From assembly GCF_013407955.1 (NCBI RefSeq), contig NZ_JACCBU010000001.1, positions 620,001 through 684,000 of the forward strand: DNA of 64,000 bases, read 5' to 3'. Every line of letters starts with the position of its first letter. The stretch's first letter is position 1. The stretch comes from Microlunatus parietis. Lineage in GTDB: Bacteria; Actinomycetota; Actinomycetes; Propionibacteriales; Propionibacteriaceae. The notes beneath the pieces are model-generated. The model did not search any database and was not told where the DNA came from. It worked only from the letters and a program-made list of their open reading frames with translations. The translations under genes and the position numbers were made by a program. This document shows, piece by piece, positions 54,351-63,929 of the stretch.

Positions 54351-54878
54351 TCAGCCGGCGCCCGCGATGGGCGGTGCGGTCGGGTCGGTGGTGCCGCCGG
54401 ACTGCTCCCGCTGGACGTACTCCTCGATCGCCTCGATGTTGTCCCGGGACCGGTTCACGACAGTCACCAGGTCGCCCATGGTGGCGACCTCCTCGACCTG
54501 CTCCTTGACGAACCATTGCATGAACTGGTCGGAGGCGAAGTCGTTCTCCTCGCGGGCGATCTTGGTCAGTTCGTTGATCTGGCCGGTGACCCGTTTCTCC
54601 TGTTCCAGCGCCAGTTCGGCGGGCGCGACGATGTCGGCGAACTCGTTCACCGGCTGCTCGACGGCGGGGATCTGCACCGGTGCGCTCTGGTCGACCAGAT
54701 ACTGCACCATCATCATCGCGTGGTCCCGCTCCTCCATCGCCTGCTTGTAGAAGAACTGGGCCATCTGGGGCATCGTCAGGCCGTCGTAGTAGACGGCGCA
54801 GGCGATGTACTGCTGGTGAGCGGAGAACTCGTGTCCGATCTGAACGTTGAGCTGCTCCACGAAACGCTCTGCTGGCAT
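54351..54878 (-). CDS. Ferritin
   Basis: A 175-residue iron-storage protein. The four-helix bundle has ferroxidase ligands in NVQIGHEFSAHQQYIACAVY (E-Y-type) and QAMEERDHAMMMVQYLVD (ExxH), and a later glutamate helix EQVEEVATMGDLV. It resembles actinobacterial BfrB-type, heme-free ferritins. ATG 54878 is chosen since GGAG lies eight bases upstream and MPAERFVEQLN is the normal start. Confidence 0.92.
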   Translation of the reverse strand: MPAERFVEQLNVQIGHEFSAHQQYIACAVYYDGLTMPQMAQFFYKQAMEERDHAMMMVQYLVDQSAPVQIPAVEQPVNEFADIVAPAELALEQEKRVTGQINELTKIAREENDFASDQFMQWFVKEQVEEVATMGDLVTVVNRSRDNIEAIEEYVQREQSGGTTDPTAPPIAGAG

Positions 54879-55007
54879 CTGTATTGCTCCTGGTCGCTCT
54901 GGGTTTGCGCCAGTGACCGTCAGGGGGATGGTCACCCGCGCCCCCATGGTGACACGGCCCACTGACCGTCCGCGGGACCGGACGCGGAACCGATGCGGAG
55001 CGTCGCG

Positions 55008-56471
55008 TCAGCCGACCGGCGCGCCGATTCCGGGCATGCCGAGGGTCACCACCGGACGGTCCGGAACGGCGTCGGCGGGCCGGGCCTGCCGGGCCGCCCA
55101 GGCGTCGCCGCCGCGGGTCCGGCGCAGACCGGTGATGCCGTCGTCGGCGGTCAGGTGATGCGGCGCCGCGTACGTGATCACGGCGTCGGCCACGTCGCCC
55201 GGCCGCGGCCGCAGTTCCGGATCCTCCGGCACCGCGACGTGAACCAGGCGGTTGTCCCGGGCCCGCCCGGACAGCCGCGCGGTGGCGGCGTCCTTGCGGC
55301 CCTCCCCCTCGGCGAACATCACCTCGACGGTGCGGCCGAGCTGGGTCTTGTTCTCGGTCCAGGCGACGTCCTCGACCACCTCGACCAACCGGACGTAGCG
55401 CTCCTGCACGACCGGCTTCGGGATCTGGTCGGGCATCGTCGCGGCCGGCGTGCCGGGCCGGATGGAGTACTGGAACGTGTACGACCCCGCGAACCGGGCC
55501 GCCCGGACGACGTCCACCGTCGCCTGGAAGTCCTGCTCGGTCTCGCCGGGGAAGCCGACGATGATGTCGGTGGTGATCGCGGCCTCCGGCATGGCGGCAC
55601 GGACCTTGTCGATAATCCCGAGATAGCGCTCGCTCCGGTAGGAGCGGCGCATCCGGCGCAGCACGGCGTCCGAGCCGGACTGCAGCGGCATGTGCAGCTG
55701 CGGCATCACGTTCGGCGTCTCCGCCATCGCGGCGATCACGTCGTCGGTGAAGTCCTTCGGGTGCGGCGAGGTGAACCGGACCCGGTCCAGGCCCTCGATC
55801 TCGCCGCAGGCCCGGAGCAGCTTGGCGAACGCGGCCCGGTCGCCGAACTCGACCCCGTACGCGTTGACGTTCTGGCCGAGCAGGGTGATCTCCTGGACAC
55901 CCTCGGCGACCAGCGCGCGGACCTCGGCCAGGATGTCGCCGGGCCGCCGGTCGGTCTCCTTGCCGCGCAGCGCCGGCACGATGCAGAACGTGCAGGTGTT
56001 GTTGCAGCCGACGCTGATCGAGACCCACGCCGCGTACGGCGAGTCGCGCCGGGTCGGCAGCGTCGACGGGAAGGTCTCCAGCGACTCCTTGATCTCCACC
56101 TGAGCTTCGGACTCGATCCGGGCCCGCTCCAGCAGCACCGGCAGCGAGCCGATGTTGTGAGTGCCGAACACGACATCCACCCAGGGCGCCTTCTGCACGA
56201 TGGAGTGCTGGTCCTTCTGGGCCAGGCAGCCGCCGACGGCGATCTGCATGCCGGGGTGCGCCTTCTTGGTCGGCAGCAGGTGACCGAGGCTGCCGTACAG
56301 GCGGTTGTCGGCGTTCTCCCGGACCGCGCAGGTGTTGAAGACGACCACGTCCGCCTGGCTCTCGTCGCCGGCGCGCCGGTAGCCCGCGTCCTCGAGCAGC
56401 CCGGACAGGCGCTCGGAGTCGTGGACGTTCATCTGGCAGCCGTAGGTGCGGATCTGGTAGGTGCGCGACAT
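55008..56471 (-). CDS. miaB: tRNA-2-methylthio-N6-dimethylallyladenosine synthase
   Basis: A 487-residue radical-SAM methylthiotransferase that modifies i6A37. The N-terminal cluster cysteines are in [30 protein letters not shown] and [12 protein letters not shown]; the SAM cluster motif is [24 protein letters not shown]-like domain follows at ~385. The C-terminal ~50 residues are a less conserved tail. ATG 56471 begins [15 protein letters not shown]. Divergent from the aldose epimerase gene. Confidence 0.95.
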   Translation of the reverse strand: MSRTYQIRTYGCQMNVHDSERLSGLLEDAGYRRAGDESQADVVVFNTCAVRENADNRLYGSLGHLLPTKKAHPGMQIAVGGCLAQKDQHSIVQKAPWVDVVFGTHNIGSLPVLLERARIESEAQVEIKESLETFPSTLPTRRDSPYAAWVSISVGCNNTCTFCIVPALRGKETDRRPGDILAEVRALVAEGVQEITLLGQNVNAYGVEFGDRAAFAKLLRACGEIEGLDRVRFTSPHPKDFTDDVIAAMAETPNVMPQLHMPLQSGSDAVLRRMRRSYRSERYLGIIDKVRAAMPEAAITTDIIVGFPGETEQDFQATVDVVRAARFAGSYTFQYSIRPGTPAATMPDQIPKPVVQERYVRLVEVVEDVAWTENKTQLGRTVEVMFAEGEGRKDAATARLSGRARDNRLVHVAVPEDPELRPRPGDVADAVITYAAPHHLTADDGITGLRRTRGGDAWAARQARPADAVPDRPVVTLGMPGIGAPVG

Positions 56472-56535
56472 GATGGTCCTAGGGTAATGCCGCCCGATGG
56501 GCGGGCCGGACCGGCGGACAGTAGAGTTGCGGCCC

Positions 56536-57435
56536 GTGACGTACCCCACCGGCGAGCAGTACGAGATCGGCTCCGGCGACCATCGGGCGGTGATCACCGA
56601 GGTCGGCGCGACGCTGCGGACCTACCGGGTGTCCGGCCGCGACGTGGTCCGCGGCTTCGACGAGCACGAGGTGATCCACGGCGGCCTCGGCCAGCAGTTG
56701 CTGCCCTGGCCGAACCGGATCCGTGACGGCCGCTATCCGTACGAGGGCGTGACGCAGCAGCTGGCGCTCACCGAGCCGGACCGGAACAACGCCATCCATG
56801 GCCTGGTCCGGCACGTGCCCTGGACGCTGGTCGAGCTGGGCGCCGACCGGGTGGTGCAGCGGGTCCGGGTCTTCCCGCAGCCGGGCTGGCCCGGGACCGT
56901 CGAGGCGACGATCGGGCACAGCGTCTCCGAGGCCGGGCTGCTGGTCGAGGTGTCGGTGACCAACATCGGCGACGTCCCGGTGCCGTTCGGTTATGCCGCG
57001 CATCCGTACCTGACCGTCGGGGAGTCGACGGTCGACGAAGTGTCGGTGACGCTGCCCGCGGCCCGCTATCTGGAGGTGGACGACCGGCTGCTGCCGATCG
57101 AGCTCCGGCCGGTCGCCGGGACCGACTACGACCTGCGCGCCGGCGATCCGCTCGGCGACGTGAACCTGGACACGGCGTTCACCGATCTGGCCGGCGAGGG
57201 CGGCACCTGGTCGGTCCGGCTCGAACTCGGCGACCGCTGGGCGGAGCTGTGGGCCGAGGCCAAGTTCGGCTGGCTGCAGGTCTACACCGGCGCCGACCGG
57301 CGGGACCTCTCGATCGCCGTGGAACCGATGACCTGCGGCCCGGACGCCTTCAATCCGGGCGTCACTCACGACGACGTGATCGTGCTCCGGTCCGGCGACT
57401 CGTTCGCCGGTCGCTGGGGCATCCGCGGCGCCTGA
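56536..57435 (+). CDS. Aldose 1-epimerase family protein
   Basis: A 299-residue galactose-mutarotase-like enzyme, which interconverts alpha and beta anomers of sugars. Features are [20 protein letters not shown] (substrate arginine), [13 protein letters not shown] with the catalytic histidine at ~90, [13 protein letters not shown] (second His) at ~155 and [15 protein letters not shown] near the end. Starts at GTG. Downstream lies the glutamate transporter operon, with 75 bp between. Confidence 0.88.
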   Translation: MTYPTGEQYEIGSGDHRAVITEVGATLRTYRVSGRDVVRGFDEHEVIHGGLGQQLLPWPNRIRDGRYPYEGVTQQLALTEPDRNNAIHGLVRHVPWTLVELGADRVVQRVRVFPQPGWPGTVEATIGHSVSEAGLLVEVSVTNIGDVPVPFGYAAHPYLTVGESTVDEVSVTLPAARYLEVDDRLLPIELRPVAGTDYDLRAGDPLGDVNLDTAFTDLAGEGGTWSVRLELGDRWAELWAEAKFGWLQVYTGADRRDLSIAVEPMTCGPDAFNPGVTHDDVIVLRSGDSFAGRWGIRGA

Positions 57436-57455
57436 TGACGCAGTGGGCCGTAACC

Positions 57456-57493
57456 GAATTTCAACACGAAATTCCCACCTCGTGCCGAGGTGG
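57456..57493. promoter_or_regulatory. Two adjacent inverted repeats before gluA
   Basis: GAATTTC-AACAC-GAAATTC (57456-57474) is a perfect 7-bp inverted repeat in an AT-rich spot; immediately after it CCACCTCG-TGC-CGAGGTGG (57475-57493) is a perfect 8-bp one. They lie 18-55 bp before the gluA ATG. The first looks like a repressor operator, the second could be an operator or a leader hairpin. A GTAAC (57450-57454) lies just upstream but does not make a full GlnR site. Confidence 0.5.
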
Positions 57494-57510
57494 TCGAATA
57501 GGGTCAGGCC

Positions 57511-58350
57511 ATGACCGAAACCGGTGAAACCGTTCCGGCCGAGCCGGCAAGCGACAACGGAGTCGACCTGACGGACCCGACCGTCGGAGACTCGGTCGCC
57601 CCGCGACAGCTCGGCGGGCCGCTGGTCGTCCTCGACGGCGTGAACAAGTATTTCGGTCAACTGCACGTGCTCCAGGACATCAACCTCACCGTCAATCAGG
57701 GTGAGGTGGTCGTGGTGATCGGCCCGTCCGGCTCCGGGAAGTCGACGCTGTGCCGGGCGATCAACCGCCTGGAAACGATCAAGGACGGATCGATCTCGAT
57801 CGACGGCAAACCCTTGCCCAGTGAGGGTAAGGAGCTGGCGCGGCTGAGGGCGGACGTCGGGATGGTGTTCCAGGCGTTCAATCTCTTCGCGCACAAGACG
57901 ATCTTGGAGAACATCACGCTCGGGCCGATCAAGGTGCGCCGGACTCCGAAGCGGACGGCGGAGGCGCGGGCCCGGGAGCTGCTGGACCGGGTCGGCGTCG
58001 CCAATCAGGCGGACAAGTACCCGGCGCAACTGTCCGGCGGGCAGCAGCAGCGGGTCGCGATCGCCCGGGCGCTGGCCATGGAGCCCAAGGTGATCTTGTT
58101 CGACGAGCCGACCTCCGCGCTCGACCCGGAGATGGTGAACGAGGTACTGGAGGTCATGGTCGACCTGGCCCGCCAGGGCATGACCATGATCGTCGTCACG
58201 CACGAGATGGGGTTCGCCCGCAAGGCGGCCAACCGGGTGATCTTCATGGCCGACGGGGCCATCGTCGAGGAGGCGGACCCGGACACGTTCTTCACCGCAC
58301 CGAAGAGCGAACGCGCCAAGGATTTCCTGGGCAAGATCCTGACCCACTGA
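57511..58350 (+). CDS. gluA: Glutamate-type ABC transporter ATPase
   Basis: A 279-residue polar-amino-acid importer ATPase. Walker [21 protein letters not shown], signature [20 protein letters not shown] and Walker [18 protein letters not shown] are intact. An acidic ~35-residue N-terminal extension precedes [19 protein letters not shown] and may not be translated. First gene of gluABCD. Confidence 0.92.
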   Translation: MTETGETVPAEPASDNGVDLTDPTVGDSVAPRQLGGPLVVLDGVNKYFGQLHVLQDINLTVNQGEVVVVIGPSGSGKSTLCRAINRLETIKDGSISIDGKPLPSEGKELARLRADVGMVFQAFNLFAHKTILENITLGPIKVRRTPKRTAEARARELLDRVGVANQADKYPAQLSGGQQQRVAIARALAMEPKVILFDEPTSALDPEMVNEVLEVMVDLARQGMTMIVVTHEMGFARKAANRVIFMADGAIVEEADPDTFFTAPKSERAKDFLGKILTH

Positions 58351-58397
58351 CCGAAACCGAACCATCGGCCAGGCCGGCCGGTGAAGCTGGAGGAAAC

Positions 58398-59240
58398 ATG
58401 AAGATCATGAAGGCCGTTGTCGCGGTGCTGGCCAGTCTGGGCCTCACCGCGGCGTTCGCCGGCTGCGTCAACGACACGCAGACCGGCACTCCGGGTGGCA
58501 ACCCGGGCGGAGGCGGCAAGGTGGTGATCGGCATCAAGTTCGATCAGCCCGGCCTCGGGCTGAAGGTCGGTGAGGACTACACCGGCTTCGATGTCGAGGT
58601 GGCGCGCTATGTCGCCAAGGAGCTCGGGTACACCGAGGTCGAGTTCAAGCAGTCGCCGAGCGCGCAGCGGGAGACGCTGCTGCAGAGCGGCCAGGTCCAG
58701 ATGATCTTCGCGACGTACTCGATCACCGACGACCGGAAGAAGAAGATCTCCTTCGCCGGGCCGTACTTCATCGCCGGTCAGGGCCTGCTGGTCCGTGCCG
58801 ACAACACCGACATCACCGGCCCCGAGACGCTGAACGGCAAGAAGCTGTGCTCGGTGACCGGCTCGACGCCGGCCGAGAAGATCAAGAAGGACTACGCGAC
58901 CCAGGTGCAGCTGGCCGAGTTCGACACCTACTCCAAGTGCGTCGAGGCCCTGAACTCGGGCCAGGTCGACGCGGTGACCACCGACGACGTGATCCTGGCC
59001 GGCTTCGCGGCCCAGGAGCAGTACAAGGGCAAGCTCAAGGTGGTCGGCAAGCCGTTCACCGAGGAGCGCTACGGCGTCGGGATCAAGCAGGGCGACACCG
59101 AGCTCTGCACCAAGATCAACACCGCGCTGGAGAAGATGGTCTCCGAGGGCGCCTGGAAGCAGGCCCTGACCGACACCGTCGGTGACGCGTTCACCCCGGA
59201 CGAGACGAAGAACCCGCCGAAGCCGGACGCCTGTTCCTGA
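58398..59240 (+). CDS. gluB: Glutamate-type solute-binding lipoprotein
   Basis: A 280-residue family-3 receptor. The signal ends AAFAGC (lipobox) at residue ~22. The fold is clear in GEDYTGFDVEVARYVAKELG, SGQVQMIFATYSITDDRKKK and KLCSVTGSTPAEKIKKDYAT. Corynebacterial GluB is the closest known relative by order and length. AGGAAAC precedes the ATG. Confidence 0.9.
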   Translation: MKIMKAVVAVLASLGLTAAFAGCVNDTQTGTPGGNPGGGGKVVIGIKFDQPGLGLKVGEDYTGFDVEVARYVAKELGYTEVEFKQSPSAQRETLLQSGQVQMIFATYSITDDRKKKISFAGPYFIAGQGLLVRADNTDITGPETLNGKKLCSVTGSTPAEKIKKDYATQVQLAEFDTYSKCVEALNSGQVDAVTTDDVILAGFAAQEQYKGKLKVVGKPFTEERYGVGIKQGDTELCTKINTALEKMVSEGAWKQALTDTVGDAFTPDETKNPPKPDACS

Positions 59241-59252
59241 CCCAACCGCGTT

Positions 59253-59276
59253 GGCCCGCCGCCGAGTCGGCGGGCC
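59253..59276 (+). terminator. Intra-operon hairpin between gluB and gluC
   Basis: GGCCCGCCG (59253-59261) pairs perfectly with CGGCGGGCC (59268-59276) across CCGAGT, followed by GACGTTTCTC. A partial terminator or RNase barrier here would let the binding protein be made in excess over the permeases, as in many amino-acid importers. Confidence 0.65.
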
Positions 59277-59308
59277 GACGTTTCTCTGACGACGATCGGA
59301 GGTGATCG

Positions 59309-59998
59309 GTGGCTGACCTGATCGACCTGTTCAGCAGGTACGACGTGCTCGGCGCGTTCTTCATGACGATCAAGCTCACCATCGGGGGTGCGATCGGGTC
59401 CTTGATCATCGGCACCGTGATCGCGATCTTCCGGGTCTCGCCGGTACCGGTGCTGCGGGCGGCCGGCACGACGTACGTGACGATGATCCGGAACACGCCG
59501 CTCACCCTGATCGTCTTCTTCTGCCTGTTCGGCCTGGCGAACACGCTCCAGATCCAGCTGGCCGACCCGAACTCGCCGACGTCGCTGGCCGACAACGCGT
59601 TCCGGCTCGGCGTGGTCGGGCTGTCGGTCTATCACGCCGCCTTCGTCGCCGAGGCACTGCGCAGCGGCATCAACACGGTGCCGCCCGGCCAGGCGGAGGC
59701 GGCCCGGTCGATCGGACTCGCCTTCCTGCCGACGCTCACCTCGATCGTGCTGCCGCAGGCGTTCCGGGGCGCGGTCGCCCCGCTCGCCAACACCCTGATC
59801 GCGTTGACCAAGAACACCACCGTGGTCGCCACGATCGGGGTCGCCGAGGCCGCGTACACGATGCGGGCCATGATCGAGTTCGACTCCTCGCAGCTCTACC
59901 TGATCTTCCTGATCATGGCGGCCGGGTTCGTCATCCTGACGTTGCCGCTCGGCGTCCTCCTCACCTGGCTCTCCCGACGACTGGCGGTGCAACGATGA
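59309..59998 (+). CDS. gluC: Glutamate-type ABC transporter permease 1
   Basis: A 229-residue His/Glu-type permease starting at GTG with GGAGGTGATC upstream. The first helix starts DVLGAFFMTIKLTIGGAIGS, and the EAA loop is GQAEAARSIGLAFLPTLTSI, followed by VLPQAFRGAVAPLANTLIAL. Its stop overlaps the gluD start by 4 bp. Confidence 0.9.
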   Translation: MADLIDLFSRYDVLGAFFMTIKLTIGGAIGSLIIGTVIAIFRVSPVPVLRAAGTTYVTMIRNTPLTLIVFFCLFGLANTLQIQLADPNSPTSLADNAFRLGVVGLSVYHAAFVAEALRSGINTVPPGQAEAARSIGLAFLPTLTSIVLPQAFRGAVAPLANTLIALTKNTTVVATIGVAEAAYTMRAMIEFDSSQLYLIFLIMAAGFVILTLPLGVLLTWLSRRLAVQR

Positions 59999-60894
59999 AG
60001 GAAGCACCCACCGTCCTGTTCGACGCACCCGGGCCCAAGGCGCAGGTCCGGCACCGAATCATCGGCTTCGCCGGCCTGCTGCTGGTCGCGGGCGTCTTGG
60101 CCGTGATCGTGATCGGCCTGGCCAACCCGGCCAACAACCAGTTCGCGCCGGACAAGTGGTACCCGTTCCTGCTCCGCAGCACCTGGACCTCCTACATCAT
60201 TCCCGGGCTGTTGTTCACGCTCGCTTCCGCGCTCGCCGCGGTCGTGCTGTCGATCATCGCGGGCATCCTGCTCGGCCTCGGCCGGCTCGCCCCGAATGTG
60301 ATCGTGCGCGCGGTGTGCGGTGTGTTCGTGGAGTTCTTCCGCGCCGTGCCGGTGCTGATGATGATGCTGTTCGCCTACTTCTTCGGGTTGTACGTGCTGC
60401 AGCTCACCGGCATGCCCGGGCTGTTCTTCGGCGTCGTCAGCGGACTCTTCTTCTACAACTCGTCCGTGATCGCCGAGCTCGTCCGGTCCGGCGTGGGTTC
60501 ACTCCCCCGCGGCCAGCGGGAGGCCGGGCTGGCGATAGGCATGACCGAGGTGCAGGCCCTGTTCACCGTCCAACTGCCGCAGGCGATCACGGCCATGCTG
60601 CCGTCGATCGTGAGCCAGCTGGTCGTGATCTTGAAGGACACCGCCCTCGGCACCTGGATCACCGCGTCCGACCTGCTCCAGCAGGCCAGCAACATCGGCT
60701 CCGCGTACGCGAACACCATCCCGGCCCTGCTCGTCGCGGCCGCGATCTACATCGTGATCAACTACGCGCTGACCCGGGTCGCCGGCTGGCTGGAACAGCG
60801 GCTGAAGCGGTCCGGGCGGATGTCGCGGCGGAAGCCGGAGGTGGCCTTGATCGGGGCGCCCGAGGCTGAGCCTGCTGTGGCCTCGCCGCGCTGA
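59995..60894 (+). CDS. gluD: Glutamate-type ABC transporter permease 2
   Basis: A 299-residue partner permease. A longer N-terminus with one extra membrane segment (IIGFAGLLLVAGVLAVIVIG) precedes the core; the EAA loop is RGQREAGLAIGMTEVQALFT with VQLPQAITAMLPSIVSQLVV. The tail after ~275 is basic and variable. Last gene of the operon. Confidence 0.9.
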   Translation: MKEAPTVLFDAPGPKAQVRHRIIGFAGLLLVAGVLAVIVIGLANPANNQFAPDKWYPFLLRSTWTSYIIPGLLFTLASALAAVVLSIIAGILLGLGRLAPNVIVRAVCGVFVEFFRAVPVLMMMLFAYFFGLYVLQLTGMPGLFFGVVSGLFFYNSSVIAELVRSGVGSLPRGQREAGLAIGMTEVQALFTVQLPQAITAMLPSIVSQLVVILKDTALGTWITASDLLQQASNIGSAYANTIPALLVAAAIYIVINYALTRVAGWLEQRLKRSGRMSRRKPEVALIGAPEAEPAVASPR

Positions 60895-60922
60895 CTCTGC
60901 TCAGGAGTATGAGAGGGCACCA

Positions 60923-61059
60923 CGCGGTGGGGTTCGGGGGTGCCGGTGCGCGGGCAACCAGTCGCGCGCGGTGATCTTGGTGCCGCTGCCGTGATTCGGT
61001 GTGCGCGCGACGGCCAGTCCCATCCACGCCCGCGCACCGGCACCCCGAACCCCACCGCG
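60923..61059. repeat. Long inverted repeat (31-32 bp arms) after gluD
   Basis: The arm 60923-60954 starting CGCGGTGGGGTTCGGG matches, inverted, the arm 61029-61059 ending CCCGAACCCCACCGCG; only one extra G differs over 31 bases. Between them GTCGCGCGC (60961-60969) and GCGCGCGAC (61003-61011) form a second inverted repeat. A near-direct repeat CCGCGCTGACTCTG (60886-60899) and CCGCGCTGACTTTG (61055-61068) flanks or overlaps the whole. It could be a strong terminator/RNA hairpin or a small non-autonomous mobile element. Confidence 0.75.
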
Positions 61060-61190
61060 CTGACTTTGTCGCCCGAACACTTGGGGATCGGTCAGAGCCG
61101 GGCGCTGATCATGGTCGGGGCGACCAGATGACCGAGCGGTGATGACTTCGCGACGGGTGGAGGCGCCTCGTTGGACGGGTCCCCGACGTT

Positions 61191-61209
61191 CCCTGAGCTT
61201 GTCGAAGGG
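61191..61209 (+). repeat. Dispersed CCCTGAGCTTGTCGAAGGG repeat, copy 3
   Basis: Intergenic copy 33 bp before the end of rny. The rest of 61070-61241 holds no gene or RNA I recognise. Confidence 0.85.
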
Positions 61210-61241
61210 CAGGGGGCTCAACGCACGGGAGCGAGCGGTGG

Positions 61242-62882
61242 TCAGCGGGCGGTTTCGGTGGCTCGGGACTCTCGGACGACCGTGATCCGGATCTGGCCGG
61301 GGTAGGTCAGTTCCTCCTCGACCTGCTTGGCGATGTCGCGGGCGAGGACCTGGGCGGCGATGTCGTCGACGGTCTCGGGGGCGACCATGACCCGGACCTC
61401 GCGGCCGGCCTGCATGGCGAAGACCTTGTCCACGCCGTCGTGACCGGCGGCGATCCGCTCCAGTCGTTCCAGGCGTTGGACGTAGGCCTCGACGCTCTCC
61501 CGCCGGGCACCCGGCCGGCCGCCGCTGATGGCGTCCGCGGCCTGGGTCAGCACGGCTTCCACGGTGTGCGGTTCGACCTCGTTGTGGTGCGCCTCGATGG
61601 CGTGCACGACGTCGGGATGTTCGCCGTAGCGGCGGGCCAGGTCGGCACCGACCAGGGCGTGCGAACCCTCGGTCTCGTGGGTCAGCGCCTTGCCGATGTC
61701 GTGCAGGAAGGCGGCCCGGCGGCAGGTGGCCACGTCGAGCCGGAGCTCGGCCGCCATCAGGCCGGCCAGGTGGGCGCACTCGACGAGGTGCTTCAGGACG
61801 TTCTGGCCATAGGAGGTACGGAAGCGCAGCGTGCCCAGGATCGGCACCAGGGCGGGATGCAGGTCCGAAATGCCGACCTCGGCCAGCGCGTCCTCGGCGG
61901 CGCGCAGGCACTGCTCGTTGATCTTGGACTTGCTCCGCTCGTGCACCTCCTCGATCCGGGCCGGATGGATCCGGCCGTCGGCGACGAGGTCGGTCAGGGT
62001 GAGCCGGGCGGTTTCTCGGCGCACCGGGTCGAAGCAGGACAGCAGCACCGACTCGGGGGTGTCGTCGATCATGACGTTGACGCCGGTGACCTGCTCGAAG
62101 GTGCGGATGTTGCGGCCCTCGCGGCCGATGATCCGACCCTTCATCTCGTCGCCGGGCAGGTGCACGGCGGTCACCACCGACTCGGCCGTCTGGTCCGAGG
62201 CCAGTCGCTGGATCGCGCCGACGATGATGTGCTGGGCCCGCGACTCGGCCTCCCGGGCCGCCTCCCGCTCGATCTCGCGGGTGACGATCACGGACTGCCG
62301 CTTCGCCTCGGCCTCGACGAGGCCGACCAGTTCGGCCTTGGCCTGCTCGACGGTGAGACCGGCAATCCGCTCCAGTTCGGCGGTGCGCTCGGCGTCGGCC
62401 TCGGCCAGCCGCCGGCGTCCGTCGCGCAGTGCGACCTCGGCCCGCTCCAGCTCCTGCGAGCGGGCGTCGGCCTGCCGCGCCTCGGCGTCGATCCGCTCTT
62501 CTCGGTCGGTGAGGCGCTGCTCGCGACGTTCCAGCTCGACCCGCCGTTCCTTGAGTTCGGCGCGACGGACCCGGAGCTCCTCCTCCGCCTCGGCCCGCTG
62601 CGCCTTCGCCAGCTCGAGCAGGTCATCGGCCTTCGCACGAACCTGGTCGCGATAGGCCCGGGCGTCGTCACGGACGTGCGCCGCCCAGGTCTCGGCCCGC
62701 GCAGTGGCAGCCTGGGCCGCCTCGTTGGCCGCAGCCAGGGCGGCCTCGTTGGCGGACGCCTGGGCGGAGCGCTCGGCCTCGGCCGCGCGCGCACTCGATT
62801 TCCGCAACACCAGGACGGCGACGATCACGACCCCGATCAGGATCACCAGGCCGGCGAGTACCAGGAATTCGAAGGTTCCCAT
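61242..62882 (-). CDS. rny: Ribonuclease Y
   Basis: A 546-residue membrane-anchored endoribonuclease that starts mRNA decay. An N-terminal membrane segment (FLVLAGLVILIGVVIVAVLV) leads into a ~180-residue coiled coil (ELKERRVELERREQRLTDRE), a KH domain (GDEMKGRIIGREGRNIRTFE) and an HD domain with FLHDIGKALTHETEGSHALV. Length and layout match the family. Confidence 0.95.
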   Translation of the reverse strand: MGTFEFLVLAGLVILIGVVIVAVLVLRKSSARAAEAERSAQASANEAALAAANEAAQAATARAETWAAHVRDDARAYRDQVRAKADDLLELAKAQRAEAEEELRVRRAELKERRVELERREQRLTDREERIDAEARQADARSQELERAEVALRDGRRRLAEADAERTAELERIAGLTVEQAKAELVGLVEAEAKRQSVIVTREIEREAAREAESRAQHIIVGAIQRLASDQTAESVVTAVHLPGDEMKGRIIGREGRNIRTFEQVTGVNVMIDDTPESVLLSCFDPVRRETARLTLTDLVADGRIHPARIEEVHERSKSKINEQCLRAAEDALAEVGISDLHPALVPILGTLRFRTSYGQNVLKHLVECAHLAGLMAAELRLDVATCRRAAFLHDIGKALTHETEGSHALVGADLARRYGEHPDVVHAIEAHHNEVEPHTVEAVLTQAADAISGGRPGARRESVEAYVQRLERLERIAAGHDGVDKVFAMQAGREVRVMVAPETVDDIAAQVLARDIAKQVEEELTYPGQIRITVVRESRATETAR

Positions 62883-63172
62883 GTCGCACTCCCCTCTCCA
62901 CGCTGACGCGTGTGCTCAGGAGGGCGCTGCAGTTCGGCCCGGTCGAAGGGCAGGCTGCCGCGGAGTGCGGTCACGCCACGTTGGGAAACCCTCGATCAGA
63001 CCTCGCTCGACGAGCGACCTTGCGATATTGCGATTTCATCAGTCACCGCACGCTCACCGGAGCGTGGTGTGTTGTTCATATCGATCAAGCTTGCAGTTCA
63101 ACCCTCACTTGGCAGCGTAAGTGGGCCTGCATGAACGGTCAAGCATCGTCAGCCTTGCCGAAGTGTCGTCGG
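62883..63172. other. 290-bp intergenic region between recX and rny
   Basis: Contains half of the dispersed repeat (GGTCGAAGGGCAG at 62941-62953) and a hairpin CACGCTC-ACCG-GAGCGTG (63049-63066) that could end the recA-recX transcript. On the minus strand TTGAAC with a TATGAA 15 bp away lies near 63080-63105, a weak promoter candidate for rny. No gene was recognised. Confidence 0.4.
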
Positions 63173-63928
63173 TCAGGAGTCGGACTGGTCCGAGAGGACC
63201 TCGTCCAACACCTGGGTCGTCACGTGCGAGGGGAATCCGCGCCGCGCCAAGGCCCCGGCGAGGCGTCGATAGCGGACCTGGGGCTCGAGCTTGGACATCG
63301 AGCGCACCTTCTTCTCGGCGAGCGCCCGGGCCGCGCCGAGCTCGTCGGAGTCGTCGACCTCGGCCAGTGCCTCGTCGATGTGGTCCCGATCGACGCCTTT
63401 GGCGGTCAGCTCCCGCCGGATCGCCGACCGCGACAGCTGGCGGCGCGACTGCCGGCTCTCCACCCAGTCCCGGGCGAACCCCCGGTCGTCGACCAGACCG
63501 ACCTCCTCCATCCGGTCCAGCACCGCCCCGGCCGCATCGTCCGGCACGTCCCGGTCGGCCAGCGCATCGGCCAGTTCCTGTCTGGTCCTGGCCTGCCCGG
63601 TCAGCTTGCGGAGGACGATCGACCGAGCCGTCGCTTCCGGATCCGCATCCGGTCCGTCGTGGCGTTCCGCCGGCTCCTCCGTACGGCGTCGCCGGCCCGG
63701 CCGCCGCGAGGAGCGTGCCGTTCGGGCCCGCTGCTCGACCGGTTCGCGGGATTCCGGTTCCACGGGCGGTGAATCGAGGTGGCCTTGCCCTTCGACAAGC
63801 TCAGGGATCGTCTGGTCTCGGGGCGCCGTGATCGTCTGGCCATCGGGCTCACGCGGCGCGTCGGCACGGGCGGGCGCGTGAGCGGCGAGCCACTCCCGCG
63901 CCTGCTGGACCGGGTCCTTCGGGGTCAA
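63173..63928 (-). CDS. recX: Regulatory protein RecX
   Basis: A 251-residue modulator of RecA filaments. The RecX three-helix repeats are visible at LRKLTGQARTRQELADALAD, DRMEEVGLVDDRGFARDWVE and RRLAGALARRGFPSHVTTQV. The first ~95 residues are a disordered charged extension absent from short RecX proteins and contain the dispersed repeat read as IPELVEGQ. It starts at TTG one base after the recA stop with GGTGGAG inside recA, so translation is coupled to recA. Confidence 0.88.
   Translation of the reverse strand: MTPKDPVQQAREWLAAHAPARADAPREPDGQTITAPRDQTIPELVEGQGHLDSPPVEPESREPVEQRARTARSSRRPGRRRRTEEPAERHDGPDADPEATARSIVLRKLTGQARTRQELADALADRDVPDDAAGAVLDRMEEVGLVDDRGFARDWVESRQSRRQLSRSAIRRELTAKGVDRDHIDEALAEVDDSDELGAARALAEKKVRSMSKLEPQVRYRRLAGALARRGFPSHVTTQVLDEVLSDQSDS
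63788..63806 (-). repeat. Dispersed CCCTTCGACAAGCTCAGGG repeat, copy 4 (inside recX)
   Basis: Read in frame on the minus strand as IPELVEG within the variable N-terminal extension of RecX. Identical over its core to copy 3 at 61191 on the opposite strand. Confidence 0.85.
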
Positions 63929-63929
63929 C

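Noticed and set aside
57450..57470. GlnR site before gluA.
   Set aside because: Only one half (GTAAC) fits; the partner half at the correct spacing does not.
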